From Planctomycetota bacterium (lineage in GTDB: Bacteria > Planctomycetota > Phycisphaerae > WQYP01), in NCBI GenBank assembly GCA_021805985.1, contig JAJZDN010000049.1:1-32608 (forward strand): a DNA stretch of 32,608 nucleotides. Reading direction: 5' to 3'. This document shows, piece by piece, positions 25,802 through 32,608 of this stretch (positions are counted from its first letter, which is position 1; every line of letters begins with the position of its first letter). A program made the position numbers and the translations under genes. The notes below the pieces were generated by a model. The model was not told the origin of the DNA, searched no databases, and saw nothing but the letters and a program-made list of their open reading frames with translations.

Positions 25802-25959
25802 GCCAGTAGCTCCCGAAATATCCGCGAAAGCCTGCCCCTCCCAATAGCTTGACGGACGTTCCCGTTCCCGGTGTGTGATGCCTCTGGGGCACCCGATTCG
25901 GTAGAACTTAACTAACTTGAACTTACACTATAGACTTTAGTATGCCCCGACACAAACGA

Positions 25960-26038
25960 GCGTCAGATTTGAGTGCGTCAGATTTATGTGCTGGTTAGCG
26001 ATGAGGATCCGGCCTGTCCCCCCGTTTGTCCCCCCGTT
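25960..26038 (+). repeat. Two short tandem repeats upstream of ispG
   Basis: An imperfect 15-bp tandem pair (GCGTCAGATTTGAGT at 25960-25974 and GCGTCAGATTTATGT at 25975-25989) is followed by a perfect 12-bp tandem pair TGTCCCCCCGTT (26015-26026 and 26027-26038). The second pair ends directly before the predicted ispG promoter. A 7-bp direct repeat GAACTTA (25904 and 25919) lies further upstream. Confidence 0.85.
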
Positions 26039-26039
26039 C

Positions 26040-26068
26040 TTTCCCGATGCATCGTTAAGCATTATAAT
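26040..26068 (+). promoter_or_regulatory. Candidate promoter of ispG
   Basis: A perfect -10 hexamer TATAAT (26063-26068) has a weak -35 (TTTCCC, 26040-26045) 17 nt upstream. The predicted leader of about 60 nt ends with AGGAG 7 nt before the ispG ATG. Confidence 0.5.
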
Positions 26069-26135
26069 AAAGCGTTTATACGGCAACGTGGATTTGCTGT
26101 GGTTTCGGGCTGTAACGGCCCGCAGGAGTATAATG

Positions 26136-27383
26136 ATGATTTCCCGGCGGAAAACCCGACAGGTAATGGTTGGAAATGTTCCCATCGGCGGCGATGCCCC
26201 GGTGGTGGTGCAGTCCATGACCAGTGGCTATACCCATGATATTGATAACTGCGTCCGCGAGATCAACAAGCTCGCGGCCGCCGGAGCGGACATTGTCCGC
26301 GTGGCCGTGCCGGAGCGCAAAGACACGGAAGCTTTAAAAGAAATTATGAAACAGGTGCATGTGCCGATCGTGGCCGATGTGCACTTTCATTTTCAGCGGG
26401 CCTTGGAAGCCATTGAAGCGGGCGTCAGCAAAATTCGCCTCAATCCGGGCAACATCAATGATCGCCAGCAGGTCGAACGCGTCATTGATGCCTGCAAAGA
26501 GCGTCACTTGCCGATTCGCGTTGGAGTCAATGAAGGCTCTATTGTGGAACGAAAAGACAAACAAAAACGCATGCGCGAACTCGGCGGCGTATTTAGTGAT
26601 AACCGTCATGGCCACATTCTGGCGATCATGATCACCAAACTGGAAGAATATCTCGACATATTCTATGAACGCAATTTTTATGACATTGTTATTTCCGCCA
26701 AATCCATCGACCCGCTTTTAGTCATGGATGCCTACCGCGAAATTTCCAAACGCTTTGATCATCCCCTGCATCTGGGCGTTACCCATGCCGGCCCCAAGGA
26801 AACCGGCACCATCCGCAGCGTCGTGCCGCTGGGAACTCTGTTGGCCGGCGGCATTGGTGATACCATCCGTATCAGCTATGCCAATGATCCGATCTATGAA
26901 GTACAAGATGGCTTGGAATTGCTGTATGTTCTGGGCCTGCGGCAACGCAAAGGTGCAGAACTGATCGCGTGCCCCACCTGCGGGCGAATTCAGGTGGATC
27001 TTTTCACGCTGGTGCAGCACGTCAACCGCAAGCTCAAAGAAGAAATTACCGTACCCATTAAAGTCGCGGTAATGGGGTGCGTGGTCAACGGCCCCGGCGA
27101 ATGCGAAGGTGCCGACGTAGCCATATTTGCCGGTGATAAGCGCGGCATTATTTATGTGCAGGGTGAAAAAGTCGCCAACGTGCCGGAAGAAAATATTCTC
27201 GATGCCCTGCTGGAAGAATGTAAAAAATTCCAGGCCAAAGTGCTGCGGGGCGAAGCGAAACTCGGTGAGAAAGTGGTTGATATTCTGCCCCCGGATCCCA
27301 TTGGCGAACTGGGCTCCGGCTATGCCAAAATCTTGGCATCCAAAGCCGAAAGCGACAGGGCGTTGCCGATATTAAATCAATAA
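26136..27383 (+). CDS. ispG: 4-hydroxy-3-methylbut-2-en-1-yl diphosphate synthase
   Basis: Iron-sulfur enzyme of the MEP isoprenoid pathway, reductively converting MEcPP to HMBPP; cytoplasmic. The open frame runs far upstream, but AGGAG at 26124 sits 7 nt before ATG 26136, and the protein from there (415 aa) begins just before the conserved VGNVPIGGDAPVVVQSMTS. TIM-barrel motifs include VPIVADVHFHFQRALEA and KIRLNPGNI. The cluster ligands are Cys279 and Cys282 (ACPTCGR), Cys315 and Glu322 (MGCVVNGPGECEG), matching the CxxC, C, E pattern of the E. coli enzyme. The single-domain form lacks the plant-type insertion; the C-terminus runs about 30 residues past the usual end (KVVDILPPDP onward). 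The gene upstream is divergent, and ffh follows after 103 bp. Confidence 0.95.
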   Translation: MISRRKTRQVMVGNVPIGGDAPVVVQSMTSGYTHDIDNCVREINKLAAAGADIVRVAVPERKDTEALKEIMKQVHVPIVADVHFHFQRALEAIEAGVSKIRLNPGNINDRQQVERVIDACKERHLPIRVGVNEGSIVERKDKQKRMRELGGVFSDNRHGHILAIMITKLEEYLDIFYERNFYDIVISAKSIDPLLVMDAYREISKRFDHPLHLGVTHAGPKETGTIRSVVPLGTLLAGGIGDTIRISYANDPIYEVQDGLELLYVLGLRQRKGAELIACPTCGRIQVDLFTLVQHVNRKLKEEITVPIKVAVMGCVVNGPGECEGADVAIFAGDKRGIIYVQGEKVANVPEENILDALLEECKKFQAKVLRGEAKLGEKVVDILPPDPIGELGSGYAKILASKAESDRALPILNQ

Positions 27384-27486
27384 ATACCAACGCATGACGC
27401 TTGCCGCGCTAGGATAGGGGCATAGGCCCGTTAGTAAGGCCGGCCCGATTACCGGTAAAAAAAATTGCAGCTTGTGGATGACGTAA

Positions 27487-28932
27487 ATGTTTGATCAGCT
27501 CTCTGAAAAATTTTCCACCATGTTCCGGAATTTATCCGGTCGTGGACGCATCACTGAAAGCAATGTTCGCCAATCCATGGACATGGTGCGTACCGCGCTA
27601 TTGGAAGCGGACGTTCAATTTACGGTTGTTGAGGAATTCATCAACCGTGTGCTGCAAAAGGCCATTGGCACGGAAGTGCTTAATTCTGTCGAGCCCGGCC
27701 AGCAGATGGTCAAAATTGTCTTCGACGAACTGGTCGCTTTGATGGGACCGGTGGATACGCGGATCATGCTGGTTGACCCGCCGCCCACGATCATCATGAT
27801 GTGCGGTTTGCAGGGTTCCGGCAAAACCACGACCTGCGGCAAACTTGGGTTGTATTTAAAAGGCAAGGGGAAAAATCCGCTGCTGGTCGCCGCGGACACG
27901 CAGCGCCCTGCGGCCATGGAACAGTTGGCCACGCTGGGGCAGCAGACGGATATTGCGGTATATCGTGAAGACCCCGGTGCCAATCCCGTGGCGATTTGTC
28001 GCCGCTCCATTGATTTCGCACGGCAAAATGGCCGCGATGTGGTCATTCTCGATACCGCCGGCCGCCTGCATATTGACGATCAACTCATGGCGGAATTGCA
28101 GCAGATCGGGCAGGTTGTCAAACCGCACCAGGTATTTCTGGTGGTCGATGCCATGGTCGGGCAGGACGCCGTCAATTCGGCCAAAGTATTTAACGAAAAG
28201 CTGGAACTTGATGGCATTATCCTTACCAAGTTTGATTCTGACACCCGCGGTGGGGCAGCGATTTCGGTTAAAGCTGTTACGGGCAAACCGATTAAATTCC
28301 TTGGCGTCGGCGAGAAACTCCAGGCCCTGGAGGAATTTCATCCTGACCGCATCGCCCAGCGCATTTTGGGTATGGGCGATATTTTAACGCTCGTCGAAAA
28401 AGCCCAGATGCATGTCGATGAAGCCAAAGCCGCGGAAATGCAGGATAAACTCGCCAAGGACACCTTCACCCTGGATGATTTTCTGGATCAGATGCGGTCC
28501 ATACGGAAAATGGGGCCGCTGAAACAACTTCTGGGAATGCTGCCCGGCATCGGTGGCGCTTTGAAAGATGTGGAGTTGCCGGAAGAGGAACTCAACCGCG
28601 TGGAAGCCATTATTCAAAGTATGACCGCCAAAGAGCGTCAGGCACCGGATCACGTGGATGCCTCCCGTCGCCGCCGCATCTCCCGCGGCTCAGGCACTAT
28701 GCCCGATGAAGTATCCCGCTTAATCAAGAGCTTTTCGCAGGCCCGCGATATGTTCAAAAAGATGAACAACATGTCCTTAAAAGGCCGGTATAAAGCGATG
28801 AAGGATCTGCAGGATATCAGCCCCGGCACGCTGGCGTCGGGAAATATGGGCAGCCTGGTGCGGGCGCTTCCATCGCGCCTGTCGCCGGAGCAGAAGCGTC
28901 GTGCCCGTGAAAAACGCCGCCGCGGAAAATAA
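27487..28932 (+). CDS. ffh: Signal recognition particle protein Ffh
   Basis: GTPase that binds signal sequences and 4.5S/SRP RNA and delivers ribosomes to FtsY at the membrane; 481 aa, in the usual size range. The N domain occupies about 1-95, followed by the G domain with P-loop GLQGSGKTTT near 105, DTAGRLHIDDQLM near 188 and TKFDSDTRGGAA near 246 (the guanine-specificity TKxD, with Phe in place of the common Leu). The Met-rich M domain from about 300 contains MRSIRKMGPLKQLLGMLPGI and the RNA-binding SRRRRISRGSGTMPDEV. The C-terminus is very basic (KRRAREKRRRGK). GGATGA precedes the ATG. tmk follows 18 bp downstream, so the two are probably co-transcribed. No SRP RNA was recognised nearby. 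Confidence 0.96.
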   Translation: MFDQLSEKFSTMFRNLSGRGRITESNVRQSMDMVRTALLEADVQFTVVEEFINRVLQKAIGTEVLNSVEPGQQMVKIVFDELVALMGPVDTRIMLVDPPPTIIMMCGLQGSGKTTTCGKLGLYLKGKGKNPLLVAADTQRPAAMEQLATLGQQTDIAVYREDPGANPVAICRRSIDFARQNGRDVVILDTAGRLHIDDQLMAELQQIGQVVKPHQVFLVVDAMVGQDAVNSAKVFNEKLELDGIILTKFDSDTRGGAAISVKAVTGKPIKFLGVGEKLQALEEFHPDRIAQRILGMGDILTLVEKAQMHVDEAKAAEMQDKLAKDTFTLDDFLDQMRSIRKMGPLKQLLGMLPGIGGALKDVELPEEELNRVEAIIQSMTAKERQAPDHVDASRRRRISRGSGTMPDEVSRLIKSFSQARDMFKKMNNMSLKGRYKAMKDLQDISPGTLASGNMGSLVRALPSRLSPEQKRRAREKRRRGK

Positions 28933-28950
28933 ACGATTTGTGGAGACGCC

Positions 28951-29628
28951 ATGCCTGCCAGTCTGAAATCGTTAGCGGGAAAATTCATTGTCTTTGACGG
29001 TCTGGACGGCTGTGGAAAAACCACGCAGATGGACCGCCTTGAAAAAAAACTCGCCCAGCAAAATGTCCCCGCCGTGCGGGTACGTGAACCGGGCAGCACG
29101 CCGGTGGGGGAGCACATTCGGGAGCTGCTGCTGACCAGCCGCGGGGAAGGCCTGCACATCCGCGCGGAAATGCTTTTGTATATGGCCAGCCGAGCGCAGT
29201 TGGTCTATGAGGAAATCCGGCCTGCGTTATGCAAAGGTATTGCCGTCCTGGCGGACCGTTACACCAGCAGCACGCTGGCTTATCAGGGCTTTGCCGGCGG
29301 AATCCCTGAACAGAGCATTTTAGATGTCGCCCGTGCCGCCACGGAAAATCTCTGGCCGGACCTGACCATTATTTTAGATCTGCCGCTGGAAGTCGCCGTT
29401 AAACGCATCCATAGCGGAGCCAAGCGCGGTCCTGAACAAATGGGATTATTTCAGGATCGCATTGAAAACCGGGTTGCCGAATTTCATCAAAAAGTCCGTG
29501 ACGGCTTCCTGCATCAGTCCCAAACCTTCCCTGACCGCTATCGCGTAATCAGCGCCAAAGGTACCCGGGAAGATATGGAAGCAAAAATCGAAGACGCGCT
29601 GGTAACCTTCTTCACCGACGGCCGTTAG
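28951..29628 (+). CDS. tmk: Thymidylate kinase
   Basis: P-loop kinase converting dTMP to dTDP, 225 aa. Motifs: FIVFDGLDGCGKTTQ (P-loop, residues 12-26), REPGSTPVGEHIRELLL (dTMP-binding segment), ADRYTSSTLAYQGFA (the DR(Y/F) motif with catalytic Arg) and PDLTIILDLPLEVAVKR before the lid. The phosphate loop has Cys where Ser or Ala is usual. A GGAG is positioned 5 nt before the ATG. The gene is second in a pair with ffh and is followed by the first copy of an 80-bp intergenic repeat. Confidence 0.95.
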   Translation: MPASLKSLAGKFIVFDGLDGCGKTTQMDRLEKKLAQQNVPAVRVREPGSTPVGEHIRELLLTSRGEGLHIRAEMLLYMASRAQLVYEEIRPALCKGIAVLADRYTSSTLAYQGFAGGIPEQSILDVARAATENLWPDLTIILDLPLEVAVKRIHSGAKRGPEQMGLFQDRIENRVAEFHQKVRDGFLHQSQTFPDRYRVISAKGTREDMEAKIEDALVTFFTDGR

Positions 29629-29640
29629 GACAAGGATCCC

Positions 29641-29720
29641 GAACACGGCACCCTTCCGTTTAGCGGGCGAGGCTGCCTCGCCGTGGCACATGGGCCGGAG
29701 CCCGGAAAATTCCAGATTCC
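29641..29720 (+). repeat. 80-bp intergenic repeat, copy 1
   Basis: It matches copy 2 at 30291-30370 at 76 of 80 positions in direct orientation. The core is a perfect hairpin GGCGAGG-CTG-CCTCGCC (29666-29682) followed by GTGGCAC. Similar hairpin repeats are often dispersed between genes in bacterial genomes. Confidence 0.95.
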
Positions 29721-29752
29721 ACACTCCATGCCATAATCCGGCTTTCCTGTAC

Positions 29753-29781
29753 TTTACCAGGATACCCTTAAAGGGTAATAT
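29753..29781 (+). promoter_or_regulatory. mqsA promoter with MqsA-type operator
   Basis: A -35-like TTTACC (29753-29758) and a -10-like TAATAT (29776-29781) are separated by exactly 17 nt. Between them lies the perfect palindrome TACCCTTAAAGGGTA (29763-29777), arms TACCCT and AGGGTA around TAA. The 6-3-6 layout and the ACC...GGT arms resemble the ACCT-N-AGGT palindromes bound by E. coli MqsA. Binding there would block the promoter, giving autorepression. Confidence 0.7.
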
Positions 29782-29804
29782 ATAGCAATGGAAAAAGAGA
29801 AATA

Positions 29805-30209
29805 ATGATGAAAACCTCTTGTGTATCTTGTAAATCTGACAAGGCGATGACGCGATTTCATGACCAGACACATTCGGTGGAATATGACGGCATCCGTGTG
29901 GCCGTGAAGGGACTTGCGGGCTGGCGTTGCGCGCAATGCGGTGAGATTGTGTTTGACGCCCCCAGCGCGCAACGTTACGCCGCCGCGGGGGACGAGTTGG
30001 TATTGCGGGCGCGAAAAAAGCAGAGCCGCGAACTGCGGCGGATTCGGCACAAGTTGCATCTGACCCAAGCCCAGGCCGCACGGCTCACAGGGGGCGGCCA
30101 CAATGCTTTTTCACGCTACGAGCGCGGCCAGGCCGTTCCTTTGCCAGCGACCACAAACCTGTTTAAGTTATTGGATCGGCACCCGGATTTGATTAAAGAG
30201 CTGGCCTGA
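29805..30209 (+). CDS. MqsA-family antitoxin/regulator, no adjacent toxin
   Basis: A 134-aa DNA-binding protein closely resembling the MqsA antitoxin. The N-terminal zinc module (YgiT type) has Cys6/Cys9 (CVSC) and Cys42/Cys45 (CAQC) with the intervening VAVKGLAGWRC. The C-terminal XRE-type helix-turn-helix (about 78-132) contains LTQAQAARLTGGGHNAFSRYE, in which the Asn and Arg that contact the operator in E. coli MqsA are conserved. In typical systems the MqsR toxin gene lies directly upstream; here the upstream neighbour is tmk and an 80-bp repeat, and nothing toxin-like is seen on either side. It may be a solitary regulator or a relic of a toxin-antitoxin pair. Two ATG codons, 29805 and 29808, are possible starts. 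Confidence 0.87.
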   Translation: MMKTSCVSCKSDKAMTRFHDQTHSVEYDGIRVAVKGLAGWRCAQCGEIVFDAPSAQRYAAAGDELVLRARKKQSRELRRIRHKLHLTQAQAARLTGGGHNAFSRYERGQAVPLPATTNLFKLLDRHPDLIKELA

Positions 30210-30290
30210 TCGCTCTCGCCCGCGAAAGCCAAGGGCCGGAGCAGTGACGGGACGATATTTCAATGAATGGTATGCAAAAATAAAGAGTCC

Positions 30291-30370
30291 GAACACGGCA
30301 CCCTTCTGTTTAGCGGGCGAGGCTGCCTCGCCGTGGCACAGGGGACGGAGTCCGGAAAATTCCAGATTCC
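30291..30370 (+). repeat. 80-bp intergenic repeat, copy 2
   Basis: A direct copy of 29641-29720 with four substitutions and the same central hairpin (30316-30332). It lies downstream of the MqsA-like gene, so the two copies bracket that gene. The surrounding stretch 30210-30479 holds no other recognisable feature. Confidence 0.95.
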
Positions 30371-30479
30371 AGATTCCTTGAAGGCGCCTTGCTCCCAAAT
30401 ATCGCCAGCCCCTCCTGCAGATTGGCAAAAATTTGGATAAATCGGTATAAAAGCGGTTTGTAGCCGCGCTCAATGATGA

Positions 30480-30956
30480 ATGTCGTGGCGGATTTTGGAG
30501 CGGTGCTTGGCTTCCTCAACTGAAGATAATGGCTCAGGGGCGATAAGTTATTTCGCGCTGGTGGCAGGGTGGATTGTCCCCGGGCTGGGCCATTGGATGG
30601 TGGGACGCAGAAAGCACGCCAAGATTTTTGCTCTGGGTATTCATGGCTTATTCTTTCTGGGTCTGCTGCTGGGCGGTTTGCCGGCGCTGAATCGTCCGCG
30701 CCAACAGTTATGGGATTATGCCCAGTATATGACCGGTTGGCCCGCTATCGTGGGGGATATGGTCAAGCCCCATTATTACCCGCCGAAATCGCATCACCCG
30801 CCCGGTTTTGCACCGCTGATTCAGGAAGTGGCCACCGCCTACTGCGGTTTGGCAGGCATGTTGAATCTGCTGGTACTGGTGGATTTATTTTTGCGCATCA
30901 GTGATCCGGCTCCGCAAACGCCGCTCCCCGGTAAGCCGGCGGAGGGTCAACTATGA
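30480..30956 (+). CDS. Small membrane protein resembling DUF6677
   Basis: A 158-aa protein with about three membrane segments (residues 24-40, 48-66, 118-138). The PGLGHWMVGRR motif at 34-44 is characteristic of a group of planctomycete membrane proteins of unknown role (DUF6677-like; assigned from memory of the motif, not by search). The loop after segment 2 is hydrophilic and rich in Pro and His (KPHYYPPKSHHPPGF). ATG 30480 has no ribosome site; TTG 30507, with GGAG 6 nt before it, is a credible alternative giving 149 aa. The last codons overlap the next gene (ATGA), so the two are translationally coupled. Confidence 0.7.
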   Translation: MSWRILERCLASSTEDNGSGAISYFALVAGWIVPGLGHWMVGRRKHAKIFALGIHGLFFLGLLLGGLPALNRPRQQLWDYAQYMTGWPAIVGDMVKPHYYPPKSHHPPGFAPLIQEVATAYCGLAGMLNLLVLVDLFLRISDPAPQTPLPGKPAEGQL

Positions 30957-31228
30957 CAACCGCTTTGCCATTGGCCTGGATTCCATTTATAAACCCGCTT
31001 TATTCTCAGGTTCCCCACCTGACCGCCATTTGGCTGCTGCTGATTATTCCTCTGGTGGTCGCCATTTCAGTGGTGTACCAAACGGTGCGGCGAAATGATC
31101 TGGCAGGTTTGGCTCTGGGCACGTTGTGGTTTTCCATCAAAGTATTGCTTTTCATGGCCCTGATCGCGGTAGTTATCCAACTTGTTTTCTTTTTCAGCAT
31201 TCATTACCTCGCCGGCCCATTAAATTAG
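30953..31228 (+). CDS. Small two-helix membrane protein
   Basis: A 91-aa hydrophobic protein, family not recognised. Two membrane helices are predicted at about 24-43 (IWLLLIIPLVVAISVVY) and 58-84 (LWFSIKVLLFMALIAVVIQL), joined by a short basic loop QTVRRNDLAG. Its ATG overlaps the stop of the DUF6677-like gene by four bases (ATGA), suggesting the two proteins are made in step and may form a complex. The phosphodiesterase gene follows after 31 bp, so all three are likely in one transcript. Confidence 0.75.
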   Translation: MTTALPLAWIPFINPLYSQVPHLTAIWLLLIIPLVVAISVVYQTVRRNDLAGLALGTLWFSIKVLLFMALIAVVIQLVFFFSIHYLAGPLN

Positions 31229-31259
31229 CCGCCATCATCGGAAAGGATCGGCCAGCACC

Positions 31260-32108
31260 ATGTCGATTAACATTTTATGCCTCGGTGATATTATTGGCCG
31301 GCCGGGCCGCCAAGTGATCATGGAACTGCTGCCGGACTTCATCAAATCCCGCAACGTGGACATGGTCGTCGCCAATGCCGAAAATTCCGCGGGGGGGTCA
31401 GGCCTTACCCCAGCAATTTTTGATAAACTTCTGGCCGCGGGCGTCAACGTATGCACCATGGGAGATCACACCTACCGCCGGCGCGAAGTTATTAAATTAT
31501 TGGAGACATCCAGTCAGTTGATTCGGCCCGGAAATTTCCCCAGGGAAAGTATCGGCAAAGGCTGGACGCTGGCTAAAACCACCAGCGGCGTGAGCGTGGC
31601 AGTTTTGCAGGTCATGGGGCGCGTCTACATGGATCCCATTGACAGCCCGTATCCGGTTATTGACCGCATGTTGGAAGAAATCCCGCGCGATGTACTGGTA
31701 CGCGTGGTGGATTTTCATGCTGAAGCCAGCAGCGAAAAAGTGGGCATGGGCTGGTATCTCGATGGCCGGGTCTCCATTTGCTTTGGCACCCATACCCACA
31801 CGCCCACCGCCGACGCCCGCGTGCTGCCCGGGGGAACCGCTTTTATTTCCGATGTCGGAATGACCGGCCCCTATGCCAGCGTGCTGGGCCGCCGCACAGA
31901 GCGCGTGCTGAAGTTTTTTACCACCGGTATGCCGCAGATGTTTGACGTGGCCACCGGCGATCCGCGTATGAGCGGTATTCTGGCCGCGATTGATGAAAAA
32001 ACCGGCAAAGCCCTTTCCATTCAACGCGTGGAACTCCACGGCACCGAACAAACCACCGCCTACGACGCCGACGACAACCGCCCCGGCTACCGCAAAGCAG
32101 AGTATTAG
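31260..32108 (+). CDS. YmdB-family metallophosphoesterase (2',3'-cyclic nucleotide phosphodiesterase)
   Basis: A 282-aa calcineurin-like phosphoesterase of the YmdB/TIGR00282 family, whose Bacillus member hydrolyses 2',3'-cyclic nucleotides and affects biofilm and motility decisions. Motifs: ILCLGDIIGRPGR (Asp10), VVANAENSAGGSGLTP (Glu41, Asn42), CTMGDHTYRR (Asp69, His70), VVDFHAEASSEK and FGTHTHTPTAD (metal His residues). In most characterised members the fourth motif reads GNH with a metal-bridging Asn; here it is GDH. The C-terminal ~25 residues are polar and not part of the fold. Metal ligands are otherwise complete, so activity is likely. It is last in a probable three-gene operon. Confidence 0.9.
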   Translation: MSINILCLGDIIGRPGRQVIMELLPDFIKSRNVDMVVANAENSAGGSGLTPAIFDKLLAAGVNVCTMGDHTYRRREVIKLLETSSQLIRPGNFPRESIGKGWTLAKTTSGVSVAVLQVMGRVYMDPIDSPYPVIDRMLEEIPRDVLVRVVDFHAEASSEKVGMGWYLDGRVSICFGTHTHTPTADARVLPGGTAFISDVGMTGPYASVLGRRTERVLKFFTTGMPQMFDVATGDPRMSGILAAIDEKTGKALSIQRVELHGTEQTTAYDADDNRPGYRKAEY

Positions 32109-32110
32109 AA

Positions 32111-32138
32111 AAAACGGGCACGAATCTCCGCCCGTTTG
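32111..32138 (+). terminator. Probable terminator of the YmdB-family gene
   Basis: AAACGGGC (32112-32119) and GCCCGTTT (32130-32137) form a perfect 8-bp stem with a 10-nt loop, three bases past the stop codon. The only T tract is the TTT at the end of the stem, so termination may be modest. Confidence 0.55.
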
Positions 32139-32154
32139 TCAGTAGACGTGCCAA

Positions 32155-32177
32155 CAATCCGCCAGGGCGGCTCCTAC
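32155..32177 (-). repeat. REP-like hairpin element
   Basis: Read on the minus strand it is GTAG-GAG followed by the hairpin CCGCC-CT-GGCGG. A GTAG tetranucleotide at the 5' side of a short imperfect palindrome is the layout of repetitive extragenic palindromes mobilised by RAYT transposases. Only one copy is in the window and no transposase is seen. Confidence 0.4.
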
Positions 32178-32289
32178 CGCGACGCCTGAGAAACCACCCC
32201 ATTAAATTAAACGGCATTTCCGCGTCACCCAAGTGCGCTGGCGAATTTTATCCCTTACGGGCCAGGAGCCTGTCCGCTTAATCGCCGGG

Positions 32290-32532
32290 CTACGACGGTG
32301 TGAAGTTTGGCTTCTCGGGGAGCATCGCGCCATAGAGCACCGTGGCGATAACCCGGTGGCCAATTGGCGGCACTGAACCAGCCACCGGACCCGCCATCCG
32401 GTGCCAAGGCAACGCGGGGGCGGTTGGGTGCAAAACCCGGTATTCGCCGATCGCGGAATCCATTAAGCCCGTGAGGGGTTTACAAGATGTTTTCTGGTTT
32501 GTAAAGCCCGATTTTCTATTTTTTTGCTTCAT
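32290..32532 (-). CDS. Hypothetical small protein
   Basis: An 80-aa open frame of unknown family. Support comes from a well-placed GGAG 7 nt before the ATG on the minus strand and an AT-rich, Lys-rich start (MKQKNRKSGFTNQK). The rest is Pro-rich and lacks membrane segments or motifs (PTAPALPWHRMAGPVAG). Coding character is uncertain because no homologue or clear periodic codon bias was judged; it could be a chance frame. Confidence 0.35.
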   Translation of the reverse strand: MKQKNRKSGFTNQKTSCKPLTGLMDSAIGEYRVLHPTAPALPWHRMAGPVAGSVPPIGHRVIATVLYGAMLPEKPNFTPS

Positions 32533-32560
32533 AGTGTTACTCCATAAGAAGCTGACGTTT

Positions 32561-32608
32561 TTAAGTCGCTGTCGCGGTGGCCTTCGTGGCCGGGGCGGGG
32601 GCCATCAT
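32561..32608 (-). CDS. Possible C-terminus of a gene entering from the right edge
   Basis: The minus strand ends an open frame with the Ala/Pro/Thr-rich tail APAPATKATATAT and a TAA at 32561-32563, 28 bp before the small gene at 32532. Such tails are common at protein ends, but only 15 codons are visible, so the call is tentative. Confidence 0.2.
   Translation of the reverse strand: MMAPAPATKATATAT

Noticed and set aside
25986-26135. Fifty-codon N-terminal extension of IspG
   Set aside because: It includes the tandem C-rich repeats and the predicted promoter, and IspG similarity begins after ATG 26136, which has AGGAG upstream.

Overview
The window looks like chromosomal DNA of a free-living, polysaccharide-degrading bacterium, probably a member of the Planctomycetota (perhaps Phycisphaerae). 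This is inference. It rests on the mix of secreted glycosidases, a DUF6677-like membrane protein, an unusual Tim44/zinc-ribbon/TerB protein, a moderately GC-rich composition, and housekeeping genes (ispG, ffh, tmk) scattered among accessory genes. No rRNA, tRNA, CRISPR array, transposase or phage gene was recognised.

Region 1 (1-15449, all on +) is a carbohydrate-utilisation locus. Four proteins appear to be exported: a beta-helix pectate-lyase-like protein (its start is cut by the window edge), a GH63/MGH1-like (alpha/alpha)6 hydrolase with a PA14-like insertion, a GH78 alpha-L-rhamnosidase and a GH92 alpha-mannosidase. A mutarotase-like protein and an MFS sugar porter accompany them. A tightly packed trio follows: D-lyxose/D-mannose isomerase, a class I aldolase-like TIM-barrel protein of unassigned function, and a PfkB sugar kinase. 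The simplest reading is that exo-enzymes release mannose and rhamnose from a complex glycan outside the cytoplasm, the porter imports a monosaccharide, and the trio isomerises, phosphorylates and cleaves it.

Region 2 (15611-23623) holds ilvD, a convergent triple-GAF diguanylate cyclase on -, a FIG/inositol-monophosphatase-fold phosphatase paired with a short-chain dehydrogenase, and a large membrane protein with two Tim44-like/zinc-ribbon units and a C-terminal TerB-like domain.

Region 3 (23750-25801, -) contains a small disordered protein gene with a strong ribosome binding site, its own terminator and a palindrome-rich upstream region. Next to it is a sigma54-type activator whose receiver domain lacks the phosphoacceptor Asp.

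Region 4 (25960-32108, +) has ispG with an unusual tandem-repeat leader, ffh-tmk, and an orphan MqsA-type antitoxin/regulator with a clear promoter-operator. That gene is bracketed by two 80-bp direct repeats about 95% identical. Two small membrane proteins and a YmdB-family phosphodiesterase follow. The right end (32109-32608) carries a probable terminator, a REP-like hairpin and a plausible small gene on -.
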